A DNA stretch of 64,000 bases from Tribonema minus (Eukaryota > Sar > Xanthophyceae > Tribonematales > Tribonemataceae). The notes beneath the pieces are model-generated. The model was not told where the DNA came from. It ran no database searches and saw nothing but the letters and a program-made list of their open reading frames with translations. The DNA is taken from positions 558,001 through 622,000 of the forward strand of contig JAFCMP010000112.1 in NCBI GenBank assembly GCA_017506865.1. Direction: 5' to 3'. Position 1 is the first letter of the stretch; each line of letters starts with the position of its first letter. The position numbers and the translations under genes are program-made. Below are positions 43,908 to 56,319 of this stretch, piece after piece.

Positions 43908-45041
43908 ACTGCGGTCATCATCGCTTGCTGCCGTGGCCGCGCCGGCGGCGAGCGGTTCTTCCTCATCCACGACGTGATCGAGACGGTCGAATCCAGGATA
44001 GACGGTCTACATCATGATCGTCAGGATATCGCCGCCGACCATCGCAATCACCAGCATGCATTGTCGCACGCTGTCGCGTTGCTGCGGGCCATGCAAAACT
44101 GCAGCATCAGTGCTACCAGCGACAGGCTGCTGCTACCACAGAGTCTGCTGTCAGATGTATGGGGCATCGGGCCTAGCACGCAACAACAGATCGCCGACAG
44201 CACACCCAACCTATTTATCCGACAGCGAGCCCGACTACTCAATATCTGGACTGCTGGCGATGTGCATCATGTCTTTGCCGATGTGGCGGAGGCCTACGAT
44301 AGGGAGCACGGGGCTCCCAGTGCGGGGAGCGCGTCAGCTGCCGGTAGGATCCAATCACCAAAGCGTATCCTCCGTTGTCAAGCATGATGTGTGCATTAGC
44401 TGAAAAGCAATGATAAACGATGTGGTGTCCCACGCCATGCACGATTGTGTCAGACGGCCATATGTACACGAACTCGTGTGCAGATGCCGCTCGTCTGGAA
44501 TCCGTACACCTCATCACACAGCGCATGTGGAGTTCTGAAGACATTACCATGTACAGCTTAGGCACAGATCTTGCTTGACAAAGGAGGATGCGAGTTAGCG
44601 ATTGAATCTTATCGTCAGCTGATGCGCTCACCGCCATGAAAGGCCCGTGCCGCCAACTGCGGGCCTCCACCATATTAGCGAAGACATGATGCACGTCGCC
44701 AGCAGTCCAGACGATCGAGTGCTCGGGCTCGCTGTCGCAAGTCTGCTCTGGCGTTGTCGGCGATCTGTTGTTTGCGTTGTATGTCCGATGCCCCGCATGT
44801 CCGACAACAGCCTCTGTGGTACCAACAGCCTGTCGGTGGTGATATGGATGCTGGGGTCCTGCATGGTCCGCAAAAGCGCGACAGCGTGCGACAATGCACG
44901 CGGTGATGGCGATGGTGGCGGCGGTTTTTCTGTTGATTATGACAGTCTCCTGGGTACGATCGTCTCAATCACGTCGTCAATTAGGAAGTACCGCTCGCCG
45001 TCGGCGCGGCTACGGTAGCGGGCCATGATGACCGCAGCAGA
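43908..45041. repeat. Large imperfect inverted duplication (arms ~480 bp, spacer ~170 bp)
   Basis: Left arm 43908-44390 and the reverse complement of 44561-45041 share CTGCGGTCATCAT at the outer end and CCTTTGTCAAGC/CCGTTGTCAAGC at the inner end, roughly three-quarters identical by eye. The left arm is open as a 162-residue frame (GERFFLIHDVIETV; ALLRAMQ; DRLLLPQSLLSDVWGIG). The right arm keeps much of the same peptide (GERYFLIDDVIETI; ALLRTMQ; DRLLVPQRLLSDMRGIG) but has lost the continuous frame. This suggests two inverted copies of an unidentified coding fragment. Confidence 0.8.
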
Positions 45042-45858
45042 TAATAACAGTAGGCTGTTGCATCAGCAGATTTGTGGCTCAGAATAAAGCTCAAGTTGGC
45101 TCGCGGCGCAGCAGATCTTCCGGCTTCAACCGGGAGAAGGAATAGGATGGTACGTGAATGATGTAAGCAATCTGTACATACTTACATGTTCGGCCTGGCA
45201 AACCAAGATTTTTGGGGACACGAAAGTTGCAGGAGCATGCGAGAATTGTACACAAGGGTATCAAGTCATAAGCCAGCAAGGCACACATGCTCCAAAGCAT
45301 GCCTGCTACGTGCTGGGAAAAAATGTTGGGTCTAAACCACCATACCAGATGAAGCAACATTTGGTGATATCCAGCAGGAAGTTGGCATGGCTTCGAGTGG
45401 GAGGGACTATGGCAGCACCGTGCCTGAGCAGGTTAGCTCAGAGGACGCGCTTTGCAGGAGATGATGAAAGCTCAAATCGCACTTCTGAAGTAGTTGCAGA
45501 TGCGACGGTTGCTGAGCATGGGGGCGTGTTTTAGCAGGGACACGAGCAGCGCCGGTCCGGTTCACAACCAGAAACCAAATCGCTTGCTAAGCAAGGGTGC
45601 GCGCGAATGACGGCGCGCAAGGCGCCCAGGTGCATTATGTGATGTGCTCAAAATTCATTGCGCTCGCAGTGAGGACATGTACTGCCCCCCTCCCCCCCCC
45701 CCCCTCCCCCCATTGCCTTGTGTGAACACCCACAATGGCGCCCGCTGACTCCACGCTGATGCTCTCGCTGCGACCCACGCCGCACATGGCGTGTCTGTGT
45801 GTACCCCCCATGAGAGACATTACTGTTACATGTGTCCCGATATGATGCAGACTATCAT

Positions 45859-48800
45859 CTACTGAAATGCGCTTGCGTCCGCGTCGTCCCCCCCCTCGCC
45901 CCCCTCTGCGCCCCCCTCTTGTATGGTGAAGGGCTCCAGCTCCAGCGCGCCGGCATCAAATTCTGCCAGGAAGGCCTTGAGAGCCTCCTCGGTCAGTGTT
46001 TCCTGTCGCGCATTGGATCAAAAAGCAGCGGACGCGGGCGTGTGAGACGCGCGTGCAGGGCTGCTGCGCAGAAGCTGTGTCGAGTCAAGGAGGAGGGGAG
46101 GAGGGGCAGGGGCGCTGTGTGTTGGCCAGAGGTGCCAGGCAGTGCGTGCAAAGCTGCTGCGACGACGCAGCATTGAGTCAAGAGGGGGGGGGGGGGGGGG
46201 GGCTGTGTGCTGGCCTGAGGTGCCGGGCACTCGGTCGTGCAGGCTTTGGGGAGCTGCATGTGGCGACGGCGGACGCCGTGCTGAGGCCGGCGCTGCGCAA
46301 GCGCAGGCCTTGCGAGAACGATTGCACGCACGATCAAGAGCCATGCAGTCAAAAGCCATGGGGCGGGAAGGCCAGCAATAACCTCCTTAGGGTAGCAGAG
46401 GCACTCAGAATGGCCCCTAGACATCTGAGCTATGCCTTGTCGCCGCCTGTTGCATGCCCGGAGTAGCGACGCTGAGCCCCGCGGGCAATGTGCGTGTGCA
46501 CCAGTCAGCACAAGCCACAGAAAAAGCTCTGTGGGCATCCGATGCGCATCCACTCCGCAGCGGCGCAGCAACGCCAGCGTGCAATTGCGACGATGGTGGC
46601 ATCGCGTGCGCAGGAGCGGCGCATGTGTGTGGGTGGGGAGGACGCCGCGATCACGCTCTGTGGCGCCAATTCACGCCGCCTGCCCAATCCGTGAGAAACC
46701 CGCTAAGTAGTGCCAAGCACGCGAAGGCCGCAGCGAGACCATTGCGCAGATGCCGCAAATGAACAGAGGTACCCATATTGAAGTGTCAACTCCCTGGCGA
46801 GAGAGGTGCATGACCGCTGCTGAGCACTGACCTCGCTGATGGCGCGCTTCCCCTCGATGATGGACACCAGCCCGAAGCGCGGGCGCATGGCGTCCTTCTT
46901 GCTCTTCATGAACTTCCACTTCCCCTGCGAAATCGCCGCGGCGGCGCAGACGGCAGCGGCTGACGGTCAGTCTTTGGGTTCACATGAAGCCAACAACTCA
47001 GGCGGTCGGGTGTTCTTCGCAGATAGGCATCGACAGATGGACATGGGCGCACGCCTCGAGCTGCTGTTGGATCGTGCGAGGATTGCAGCGCGCATGTGAG
47101 GGCACGCTGAGCCCCCTCCCCCCTTCTCCCCCGCTCCTCCTCATAAGGCACGCGCACTGTTATCATGCTTGTAAGGGCAGGCGCAATATGGATGGACTGA
47201 GAATCCGGATGATTATGAGAAAGCCAGCGTTCACACCCACAGTACCAGGCATGATGGCCATCCGTGTGTCGGCACACACACTCATGCCTCGCCGCCCCCC
47301 GCAGTGAACGCGCACACTAAGCCGCTTCTGGCCAATCGCTCCGCATACTCCGCCTGCAGCTGCATCTCCCCAGCGCGCAGCGCAGACTGCTAATGACAGC
47401 ATAGACCGTTGAAGCACACCACCACACTAAGAAAGAAACAGAAACACGCCACCGCCTCGCAGCACATCGCAACGCAACGCCACCCCACACGTCAGACTGG
47501 ACGCACGCCACGCCTCAAAGACAGCCAACTACGGCGTCCCGGGCCGAACCAGCCACGGCAGACTGTGCACTGACACCCACAATGCCGCCTATGGCGAGCG
47601 CTGCTGCTGCTGCGCACCTGGATCTCCTCCAGCCCGCTCAGCTTGCGGATGGTGGCCGACAGCTGGTCGATCTCCGTGGCGGCCAGGAAGGTGGCCTTGC
47701 GTGGCGCCTCGAGAACGGCTGCGCCCCCCTGTTCCAAGGCGGCCTGCACGCGGCGCGGCGCGGCGGGCGAAACGCGCGTGAGCTGGAGTGCCAAGCTTTC
47801 TGCTGATATCTTCAAGAGTTGAAAATTTCATGATGTTGTGTTCAAATGTGGTCGTCAATGGGATTTCCCCAGTTTTTGGATGGCAAATTTCGACCAAAAG
47901 TCGTGCGCGGTACACGCACCGCGGAGGAGCGAGCACATAGGTGGTGTTGGTGGTGCATGGAGGCCTGGCGGTTGCGCGTCGCATGAGGGGCCCTGCTTGG
48001 AGTAGTCAGATGCCCGCACAGAGCGCTGCCCAACGTAACGACAGATTCGGCACGGCAGTGAATGACTGTCTGCAGTGCATGTCAAAGAGTCCATCAAGTC
48101 CGGCAGGCTGCTTGCAGCGCAGCGGATGGGCTGCAACCTCCCACGACGCCACCCCTGAAACTACCGACGTCATCGCCTTGAACTACGCAGCGACAATGGC
48201 CATGCGCAAGTATCAGGCGACCACCATGGGCACTCACGGAGAATGCCGCCGCCCTCTCCTCGGCCAGCGGCTTGGCGATGGCGCTGAGCTTGGCCTGGTC
48301 CTCCTTGCTGGCGCCGTCCATGAAGAGCATCACCACGGGGCCCCGCGCGAGCGCCTCCGGAGAGTCGCCTGGTGAACATGTGACATGCGTGCGCCAACAT
48401 CATCATCATCAACCACGGCCGCGCCTCAAAATGGCAACCAGCGATGCGGCAAACGTGGAGCTGAACCACCGCATACTTCTACGTGTTCTGTCTTGAGCCA
48501 GGTCAAGCATACTGGTCACAAGTACTGCATTGACGGCACTGTCCATTGCAAAACACCATAGTGGCGATGGCCTTACATCAAATCAGCCTCACGTTGACTC
48601 ACAGAACACCCTTGCATGCGCAACAAACGGACGAGGTCATATACATGCAATTGACTTGCTGGAAGCCAGTGAGTGCAGCGTGCACATGTCACCCTCATCT
48701 GCATCAGCTTTCCATGCGGTCAGACAATGCGCACTGTGTAAAACACACATATATATATGCCTCACACGCGCCAAGCGACTGTGACTCAGACTCACTCAGG

Positions 48801-51800
48801 TCCGCGAAGGGCTTGGGGTGCCACGGGAAGTTGGCGCCGGGCGTGCCCGTCTGCACGTCCTTGGTGACGTCCATGCGCCCGTTGGCAGTGATCAGCTGGT
48901 GGCGGCGAGCAAGAGACGCAGGCAAACAGCGCATCAGATGATGAGGCTTTGTGGTGACGTCGACGCATGCGTTGGCGGTGATCAGCTGGTGGCAATTGCA
49001 TCAAGCAACGGCAGTGGCGATGCAGACAAACAGCGCGACAGAAGATAAGAGTTCGTGGTGTCGTCCATGCACTCGTTGGCGGTGATCAGCTGGCGCCAGT
49101 TTCAGCGGCGGGCAACGAGCCGTGCAGACACGACTGAAATGAGTGCGGCAGGGGATGGGACAAAGGGTTTCCGGCACTGTGGACACTGAGCGGTGGCAAT
49201 GATCAGCTGGTGGCAGTTACAGCCACGAGCGACGGCAGTGGTGACGCAAAAGATGGGCGTGGCAGGGGATGGGACAAGGGGTGTTGATCGCCGCTGATAC
49301 TGAGCTCCATATAGTAAAAGTCGAAGACATGTCAGTGCGGAGCACCAGGACACTCGCAAGCAGCGCCAGCTGCCTTCATTCTGAGACTTAGACAGCGCGC
49401 TGCGAAAAAACAGAATAGCTCCCGAGACAACTCAATTGACTCACCCCCTTCGAACACAGCGAGATGGCGAGCGCACCACACGCACCGTCTTTCACATTGC
49501 GCAGGAGACAGCACGAGGACGCCCAGCCTTTCACATCAATACCATTGAAACCATACAGCAGACCATACTGCGGTACTGCAAAATGGAACATTAATCATGA
49601 CCATCCGACGGCGGCGGCGGCGGCAAGGCGACAGGGGCGGCGCGCGCACCTTGTCGTTCTCGTCAAAGATGAGCAGCGTCGGCAGGCCCTGCACGCCGAG
49701 CAGGCGCGGCACGATGGCGCGGTGCTTGCTGCCGTACGGGATGGCCAGCCACGGCATGGTGCCAAAGTAGCTCTTCTGCTCGGACTCCTCCTTGTCGCTG
49801 CGGGGGCCAGGGGGTAGGTAGGTACATAGCGGCAGTGTGACAGAGAGTGTTGAGGAGCGGGGCGGGGAGGGGGTGCAGTGGGGGCCGAGCAGCGGCGCTG
49901 CACTGCCAAGCGTTGATCAGCTGTTGAACATGCTCTACTTAGCAGCTGTTGGCGGTGACGCGCCGCAGCGTGCCTGCGGAGCTGCATGTGCGATTCGCCC
50001 GGACACCGTTGACACCCGCGAATGGCGTGAAGTCAAAGCTTTCAATTAGAGGAGTCTGCTTTTGACGGAGAGCAGCAAATCAGCAGAATTGTGCGCATGA
50101 TGCACCAACCATGACAGTGCGTCGGCGTTCGGCAGCATGAAACTGACAGTACGTTGATGTTGTGGTCACAATGTGGTGTCAGCATTGTGCAGGGAGGTGC
50201 GCCAAGGACAGCGCTGCACGGTCACTGCTATGCCCACCGTTACGCCACGCAGCTCAACAACCACGAGCGCAAGCGCCGCGCTAAGCGCGCAAGCGTATGA
50301 CCCAATTATAGCTGCAGCTGCTGCACGAATGGAGCCAGTCCATGTCCTGGTGAAACATGCTGCATGCAGGACAGGCCGCAAAGCTCTAATCCATGGCTTG
50401 GTACAAATGAATGCTGCGCGCCGAAGCGCAGGCGCGAGGCGACTGCAAGCACCACATGTCAACTCTTGAAGATGTGTTGTTGATGAAGTCTGGACTGGGG
50501 ACGCTTGGCAGTTTGCGCGCGCCGCTCATTGCCGCACCCATGTTGAAGTGCAGACAGCGCTTCAAGGGTGACGCACCTGCCAATGTAGACGATCTCAAGC
50601 TCCTTGCCGGCAGCCTTGACGGCCTCGTACGTCTCCTTCAGCAGCGGCGTGAACTGCATTTCGTGGGCAGACCACGCACAGCAAAAATGCAACACCAGAG
50701 GCGCATGTGAGGGACGAATCTCACGTAAAGTGCATCATGAGGGTGACTACAGCCGTAGTGTTCACTCACGAGCTGTGCTCAGAACTGCGCATTGCTACAT
50801 CTTACCAGATGACTAGACTATAGCATGACGCCAGCAGCAATGCTCAGGCATGTATGGGGCCGCCCCAAAACGGCGAGAGGTTTTGCCAAAAGGCACTATT
50901 CTGCACATCAACACAGGACCGGGGGGGGGAGGTAGATCGTCCGTTCGTGTCAAACAGGACCTGCTCCTGAATGCCCCGAGAGTGCAAGCCGCATCTGTAT
51001 CGCGCACTGCGCCGAGCGAGCTGCTGCAGGCGAGCGGCGAGGTCGGCGCAAGTGCTTATTCCAGCAGGTCCTGTTTGTCACACAGCGCAACGCTCGTCCG
51101 CCGGCAGCAGCGCCGGCGCGCCGCGCGGCACTCCTTCCCCAGCTGAACGCGCAAAATGCTGGTTGTCGGGTTACGGTTATGGGTAGTACCGTAGGCTGGC
51201 ATGTAGGTACACACCTGCTTGCAGGGCGCGCACCAGTCGGCGCTGAAGTACAAGCCTAGGACCTTCCCCTGCAGCGCCTCGGGGCCGACCTTGGTGCCGT
51301 CCGCGCGCTCAAACTCGGGCCCCAGCAGGTCGCGCAGCCCCTTGTTGTGCCATGGGAAGTCCTCCGGGAAGTAGGCCATGTTGCTGTGGGTCAAGTTGGG
51401 GGGCAAGAAAGGGGGGGGGGGGGGGAAGGGGTAGTGTTCATGAGTGAAATCAGGTACGAGTGCAGATGAACTCTATGATGTGGCATGCGATATCAGCTGT
51501 AGGTGAAAGGCTCAGCGTGGTGTCACAATGAGTGCTCCGAAGTGTGCATGTGGGCGGGGGGTCGATGCCAACAAATGAATTCATGGACTTCAACATCAGA
51601 CGTTAACGCTCGGCCAGGCAATGTGAACATGCTTCTCAAGAGGCAAGCGTCAAAGATGGCCGACGAAGGCCATCAAGCAGAGGCATGTTCGCAGCGCGCT
51701 ACGCACAAAAGCCATCATCAACATTATGCGACTCAAAAGGGTGCTCTACAGTAATTGAAGTATCGGCAGCATTGCTCCTCACTCACGTGTAGCCGTCGGT

Positions 51801-54800
51801 GGTGATAATTTTTCCCTGCGGGTCCAGGATGACCACGGAGGGCAGCACGGAGACGCCGGCCTTGCGGATGAGGTTGATCGCTGTGGCGTTGTCGGGCTTC
51901 ACGCTGAGCCACGGCATGTCCTTGAACGCCTCCTGCGGAAGCCACAGCCCACAATGGGTCGGGTGAGTTTTGAATACATGTGAGTATACATGTATACATG
52001 CAAGTACATCGCTTTCAAGGGTGGCTCAAGCTTCCACTTGGGCGAGTGGCGTACTTCCAGCGCAAAATGCGCAACCATGTCCCAGCGGGCCTGCGAGTGC
52101 GAGGGTCGCTGCTGAGGCCCGTGCGGCGGAGGTCCCATGTCAACGCACCCCACCATGAACACTCTGTGTGGCACAGTCATGCTGCAAAAACAGCCCCACC
52201 CACACAATCCAGCAGGAATACAAGCAAACACGGCATAAGACGGCAAAAGCTGCTCTGGTACGATTGCGGGCGGCTGCAAAGTTGAAGTTGTCACATGTTC
52301 AACAAACGGGTCTGAGCGCTGCCACGGACCTGCGTCTTCTCCGCGGCGTCCTGCACGGGCACGTAGACCACCTCCAGCGGCTGCCCCGCCTTCTGCGCGC
52401 GCTCATACACGCTCTTCATCACGATGGATGACGCCACGAAGCCGGGCCGCCCCTCCTCCTGTGAAGAGGGGAGTGACAAATTCAACAAGCGTACAGCTGA
52501 AGTTTGTACAGCTGTGCAGCATCACGCTCGTTTCTTACGATGGGCGGCCCCGCAAAGCCGGGCTGCCACCCTCCTCCTGTGAACACAGGGGAGGTAGCAA
52601 GTTTAACAGATGTGCAGCACTTGAAGTTTGTGCAGCACGTGCGTGATGCCTCACGCTCCTGTTATTGCCATCTGCAACCCCGGGGAGGGCAGACTGCTTC
52701 CACTGCCGCATAGCGCAGCGCTGCATACGGTGGACCTTCGAGCAATGTTTTGAAGCGATCATTGCCCTTATGCCAGGTTCCCAACGACACTCTGCCGCGA
52801 GCCCCCCGTACCTATGTTTCGCAGCACGACCAGACTTTGAATTTGCGATCGGGCACTACGTATTGCATGGTGACGTTCTCGAAGGCGAGCGGGGCGCAAG
52901 AGAATAAACATACACTTCCTGCCTTGAAGTTTTTTCGTGCGATGTGACGTGCCAAAGCTCAGCCTGCGCGCTGAATTTCTGCCTCACTGACAGTCAAAGT
53001 CGATTCTGAGCACCAACATGGAGCACCTGGCAGCTAAATCAACAGTGTTTTTTGCTACCAATGCATGTTGTCACTGCTTGCCCTGAGTTGGGTCACGGGT
53101 CGAGCAACGGCACTTCTGCCAACTGCTGATAGAGCATTGACAAACTGTTGCACAAGCGCGGCAAGGCGTGTCACTGCTCATCAGCGGCTGGGCTGAGCGT
53201 TGCTGCAACGTGTTCCAAGCACACATACTGACGGGGCCATCCCCATCTAGTCTAGTGAGACTTTCACAAAGCTGATACTTCAGACAAACTATTCATCAAG
53301 TGCGGCAACATTCTGACAGCAGAAAGCTGCTGATGCTGTTTTGCTAGCTGCAAATCTCACAACGCTTGCTTCTTGCAGCCGCTGAGAGACCGACCTGTGT
53401 CACAGGTGAGCAGCGTGATGGCCCGAAGCTGGCATGGGCAGGCTACGCTGCAAGCTGGCACATAGCACAGTGCGTCAGCAGCTAGCTCCTGTACTTGTGG
53501 ACTTGTGTTTATAAAGGCTGCGAGGGAGGCCGGGTGTCCTATGCAATCATAAACCTTGCTCCCTCTAAGCAGCAGCTTAGTCTGTACAGTGTGAGCGCTC
53601 CACTCCGCTCTCAAATTCCACCAGCCATGGCAGTTGGCTGTGGCTTACTACAATGCGACCGCAATACGTACGCAGTCCACTGGTCGCAGGCGGCAGCCCC
53701 AGGAGGTCATTGTCCCCGTGCAATTAAGCCTTTCAAGCTCATTGTCAATCTTTAACCATCCGGTAAATCCTTGCCTCGTCAGAAGGCATCACACCGACGC
53801 CGCAGCATTGAAGCATATTCCTACCCACAGGCGCCAGAGGACAGATTATCCTGTACATACGGTATCGGCTGCCTGCGCGTGGAAGATTTAATCCCGCACA
53901 CTACGTCACATATACTTGGCCTACATCATATCAACATCCTCCATCATTCTTCTCAACTTTCAACTACATCCTGGAAGACTTCGCGCGGGTGCCTCACCTG
54001 ATTGGCTCCCGCCAGCTGCTCCTCCACCGCCTGCGAGGTGAAGTACAGCGCCACGTGCTTCCCTTCCAGCGCAGCCCCCGTCTCCACCTCCTCCGTAACG
54101 CCCTTGCTCGCGTCCGCTACCTGGACTCACGCCGCACCCGCACGAGCGAGAGTGGGCGGTGTGAGGCGGCAGTGCTGTCCAGTGTTGTTAATCCCGTGCC
54201 CCCGGGGGGGGAAGGGAGTTACCGGGAGTAAGGGAGCGACCAGGATCTAAAGGGTGCTTCCGGCACTCCCGGCTAACCCTAGTTGAAGTTGGAAAAACCA
54301 TAGTTGAAGTTGGACAAGCCCTAGTTGAAGATCGGCTCATTTTGTGGCACATGGCACTCTCTCCTCATCGATGAGCATGCTGCTACACCGCCTCACCGCC
54401 TCACACTGTCTGACAACACTTAGGCTGTCTCAAAACACACGCGTGGCGCCTGTGAAGTTCAACGGTGAAGTAAGATCAACTGTTTTTCAAAACGTAAAGA
54501 AATGGCAGAGCAGCGCAGCAGCGAAGGCACGCCAGCGCAGAACATTATAACCAACTTCAAGATCCCTGAGCCGGGAGTGCCGGGAGCGAGCCAGATTCTG
54601 GCTACTCCCACGGGACCACGGGCGCGAGTGCCTCAAAGTGCCGGGATTAACAACGCTGGTGCTGTCAGCTGACGGCGTCTCTGTCTGCATCAACGCAGCT
54701 GCGTGCGCCGCCTGGCATATCAACGTTGTTTGTGAGCACGGCGACGACAATGGGAAGTAGTGCAGATGGTGTTTGCCATCGCAGCGCATGCGGTGCGCGT

Positions 54801-55756
54801 GCTGCGTTGCAGGTCTGTCAGTCAGCAGTGAGCCATGTGTCGAGTGGCGTGCACGATTGCCAGCGCGAGCGCCCACGCAACTTGAGAGGAGCCCATCTGA
54901 TGGCGGCGTGAACTGTGGCGTAGCCTGCTCTGCCACGGCACTGAGCGTGTGAAATCTGCTGCCATGGTGCGTGTGGGGCACGCAGTTCAGCGCCAGTTGT
55001 ATGCTGACTTGAACTTGCAGTACTGCTCGCTGAAGCAGCTCAAACGCTGAGCAGTCATCCTGCTCTACAGTTTTTGTGCCAGCAATTCTGCTGCCGTGTT
55101 GACGCTGACAGGCGAGTACAAGCGAGCATTGAACTGCTGCCAGCACGAGAGCGCACAAAATCTCTAACACACAGCGCTGCTATCAGCGCGATGCCAATAG
55201 CAGCACACCAAGTCACCTTGAGCAGGCTTGACCCCATGATGTCCTTGAACGTTTTGGCTGCCAGCTCCTCATCTCCAAATAGCGCAGGGTCCTCCACGGC
55301 AGAGCCCTGCAGCAGATCATCAGGTGCAATGCAAGTTGCAGCATACTTCAAAGTACATAAAAGAAGTGAATGAGCAGTGCGATTGCTGTAGTACACGAAA
55401 GCAGCAGTGACTCACAACACAATGGTGCAAGGCTAGCACATCCAGGATCATCAATTCAGTCATGACCGATCACATGAGTGGTGTAAAATATGCACTCACA
55501 GGCAATCGTCGACATCACATGGCAGTCGGGTGTAACGTTGACTCTCAAATGCGACATTGTGGAAGTAGTGAGCAACAGCCTTCCACGGAACTGCAAGAAA
55601 TTAACAAAACAATTGACTCACCGTGCTTTCTGATTGCCCGCCTCTGACTGAAACCCGATGTACCCAGTGGTTGAGTCCATGTATGCGTGCCGATGCGAGC
55701 CCTGGGAGAGACGATGCGGCCGCCAGCAGCAGCGATGCTGCTGCAGAATACTTCAT
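45859..55756 (-). CDS. Secretory nucleoredoxin-like thioredoxin-fold protein, 13 exons
   Basis: Exons: 55756-55622, 55306-55217, 54120-53998, 52458-52330, 51932-51787, 51383-51215, 50653-50577, 49797-49650, 48895-48796, 48368-48238, 47782-47618, 46924-46832, 46002-45859; about 549 residues, phases consistent. It starts with a signal peptide (MKYSAAASLLLAAASSLPGL..). Thioredoxin-like domain 1 (~76-205: LEGKHVALYFTSQAVEEQL, LPSVVILDPQGKI) lacks the CxxC. Domain 2 (~209-339) has LQGKVLGLYFSADWCAPCKQ (Cys259/Cys262), FTPLLKETYEAVKAAGKELE and GLPTLLIFDENDK. The linkers EDFPWHNKGLRDLL and ANFPWHPKPFADLS mark the repeat units. A third, PDI b'-like domain follows (VVMLFMDGASKEDQAKL ... PRFGLVSIIEGKRAI), then an acidic tail. 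Nucleoredoxins are disulfide reductases, usually cytosolic or nuclear; the leader predicts secretion or the ER. The acceptor of exon 11 (47782) is the least certain. It diverges from the peptidase gene across 563 bp. Confidence 0.85.
46030..46230 (-). repeat. Imperfect tandem duplication in the last intron of the nucleoredoxin gene
   Basis: Two ~100-bp units share a GAGTCAAG(G)AGGGG block, a GGGGGCTGTGTG(T/C)TGGCC block and AGGTGCC(A/G)GGCA. The first starts about 30 bp outside the last exon. One unit contains a long G run (~46183-46202). The pair does not include the acceptor itself. Confidence 0.65.
48880..49215 (-). repeat. Four copies of a nucleoredoxin exon's acceptor edge
   Basis: The word GTGATCAGCTGG (minus strand: acceptor CCAG followed by CTGATCAC, coding LIT) occurs near 48888, 48977, 49080 and, as AATGATCAGCTGG, near 49199. 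Flanking GACGTCSATGCRYKCGTTGGC is shared by the first three. The first is the real start of exon 9 (48895). Periods are about 89, 103 and 119 bp. Confidence 0.85.
52445..52650 (-). repeat. Tandem duplication at the acceptor of nucleoredoxin exon 4
   Basis: The stretch coding EEGRPGF with its CACAG acceptor (52458/52459) is repeated 119 bp upstream in the intron (CCCTCCTCCTGTGA at 52451 and 52570), together with flanking GAAGTTTGT(A/G)CAGC. The second copy has drifted (EEGGSPAL). Confidence 0.85.
54180..54658. mobile_element. hAT-type MITE (479 bp) in nucleoredoxin intron 2
   Basis: Termini CAGTGTTGTTAATCCCG (left) and CGGGATTAACAACGCTG (right) are inverted repeats with one mismatch, and similarity between the arms continues for roughly 100 bp (GGGAGTGCCGGGAGCG-like blocks). 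The element is bracketed by a perfect 8-bp direct repeat GTGCTGTC at 54172-54179 and 54659-54666. CAG-type ends and an 8-bp target duplication are the hallmarks of the hAT superfamily. There is no transposase frame, so it is non-autonomous. Three AGTTGAAG words lie inside (54281-54330). Confidence 0.85.
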
Positions 55757-56319
55757 GATGCCCGTGCCTGTCTCAGCAGGTCACAATGCAAGAGGTCAGC
55801 ACAGCATGCGTCATTGCTCGAGATGGTGGAGCGGGGGAGTTAATTCACTGCCATGCACAGCAAGGTACTTAAGGGTACCACTGCCGCGATGGCCGCAACA
55901 CAACACACCACGCACTTCAACATGTCATATTTGCGGTTCTGAGCCGCCTCATATCACGCGCTTGCGCCAGATCTGCCGGAGCTTGTATGAGCAAGGCATC
56001 CTCGCCGAGCGTCAAAAAGCTTACAGCGCCATGCGCACATGCCGCCATGGGGTGCTCGGATCACTCACACTCGATCAAAATGATTACACGTGGCTCGAGG
56101 ATAGATCGCGGCTAGAAAAGCAGGCGATGGCGGTGTCTGGTGCCTGTCGTTGTTTGCTCAAGCCGATTTAGGATTAAGATCAATGAGGGCGCCTCTTACC
56201 GCGTTGCTTGCCAGATGTGACACGTGCGATGTGTGGAATGAACCTGCAAGAAAGCAGGAAAAACTTGAAGTTGGTGGGTGTGCACTTTTCTGAAGCTGTG
56301 GAAGCGCTTGAACAGCGTG
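55757..56319. promoter_or_regulatory. Divergent intergenic region (nucleoredoxin-like / signal peptide peptidase)
   Basis: The 563 bp between the two start codons must hold both promoters and 5' UTRs. I see no clear TATA box. An ACTTGAAGTTGG word lies at 56263-56274, about 50 bp before the peptidase ATG. Confidence 0.4.

Larger units (their letters stand above)
41617..45858. other. Gene-poor repeat region between retrotransposon copy 2 and the nucleoredoxin gene
   Basis: Lower GC than its surroundings. Contains the tRNA-like sequence (42078-42150), repeat A copies 3 and 4, an open frame at 43350-43790 without recognisable domain, and the inverted duplication 43908-45041. The segment 45042-45858 shows nothing I can identify beyond frames of no known family; its right end must include the 3' UTR of the minus-strand nucleoredoxin gene. 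Confidence 0.5.
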
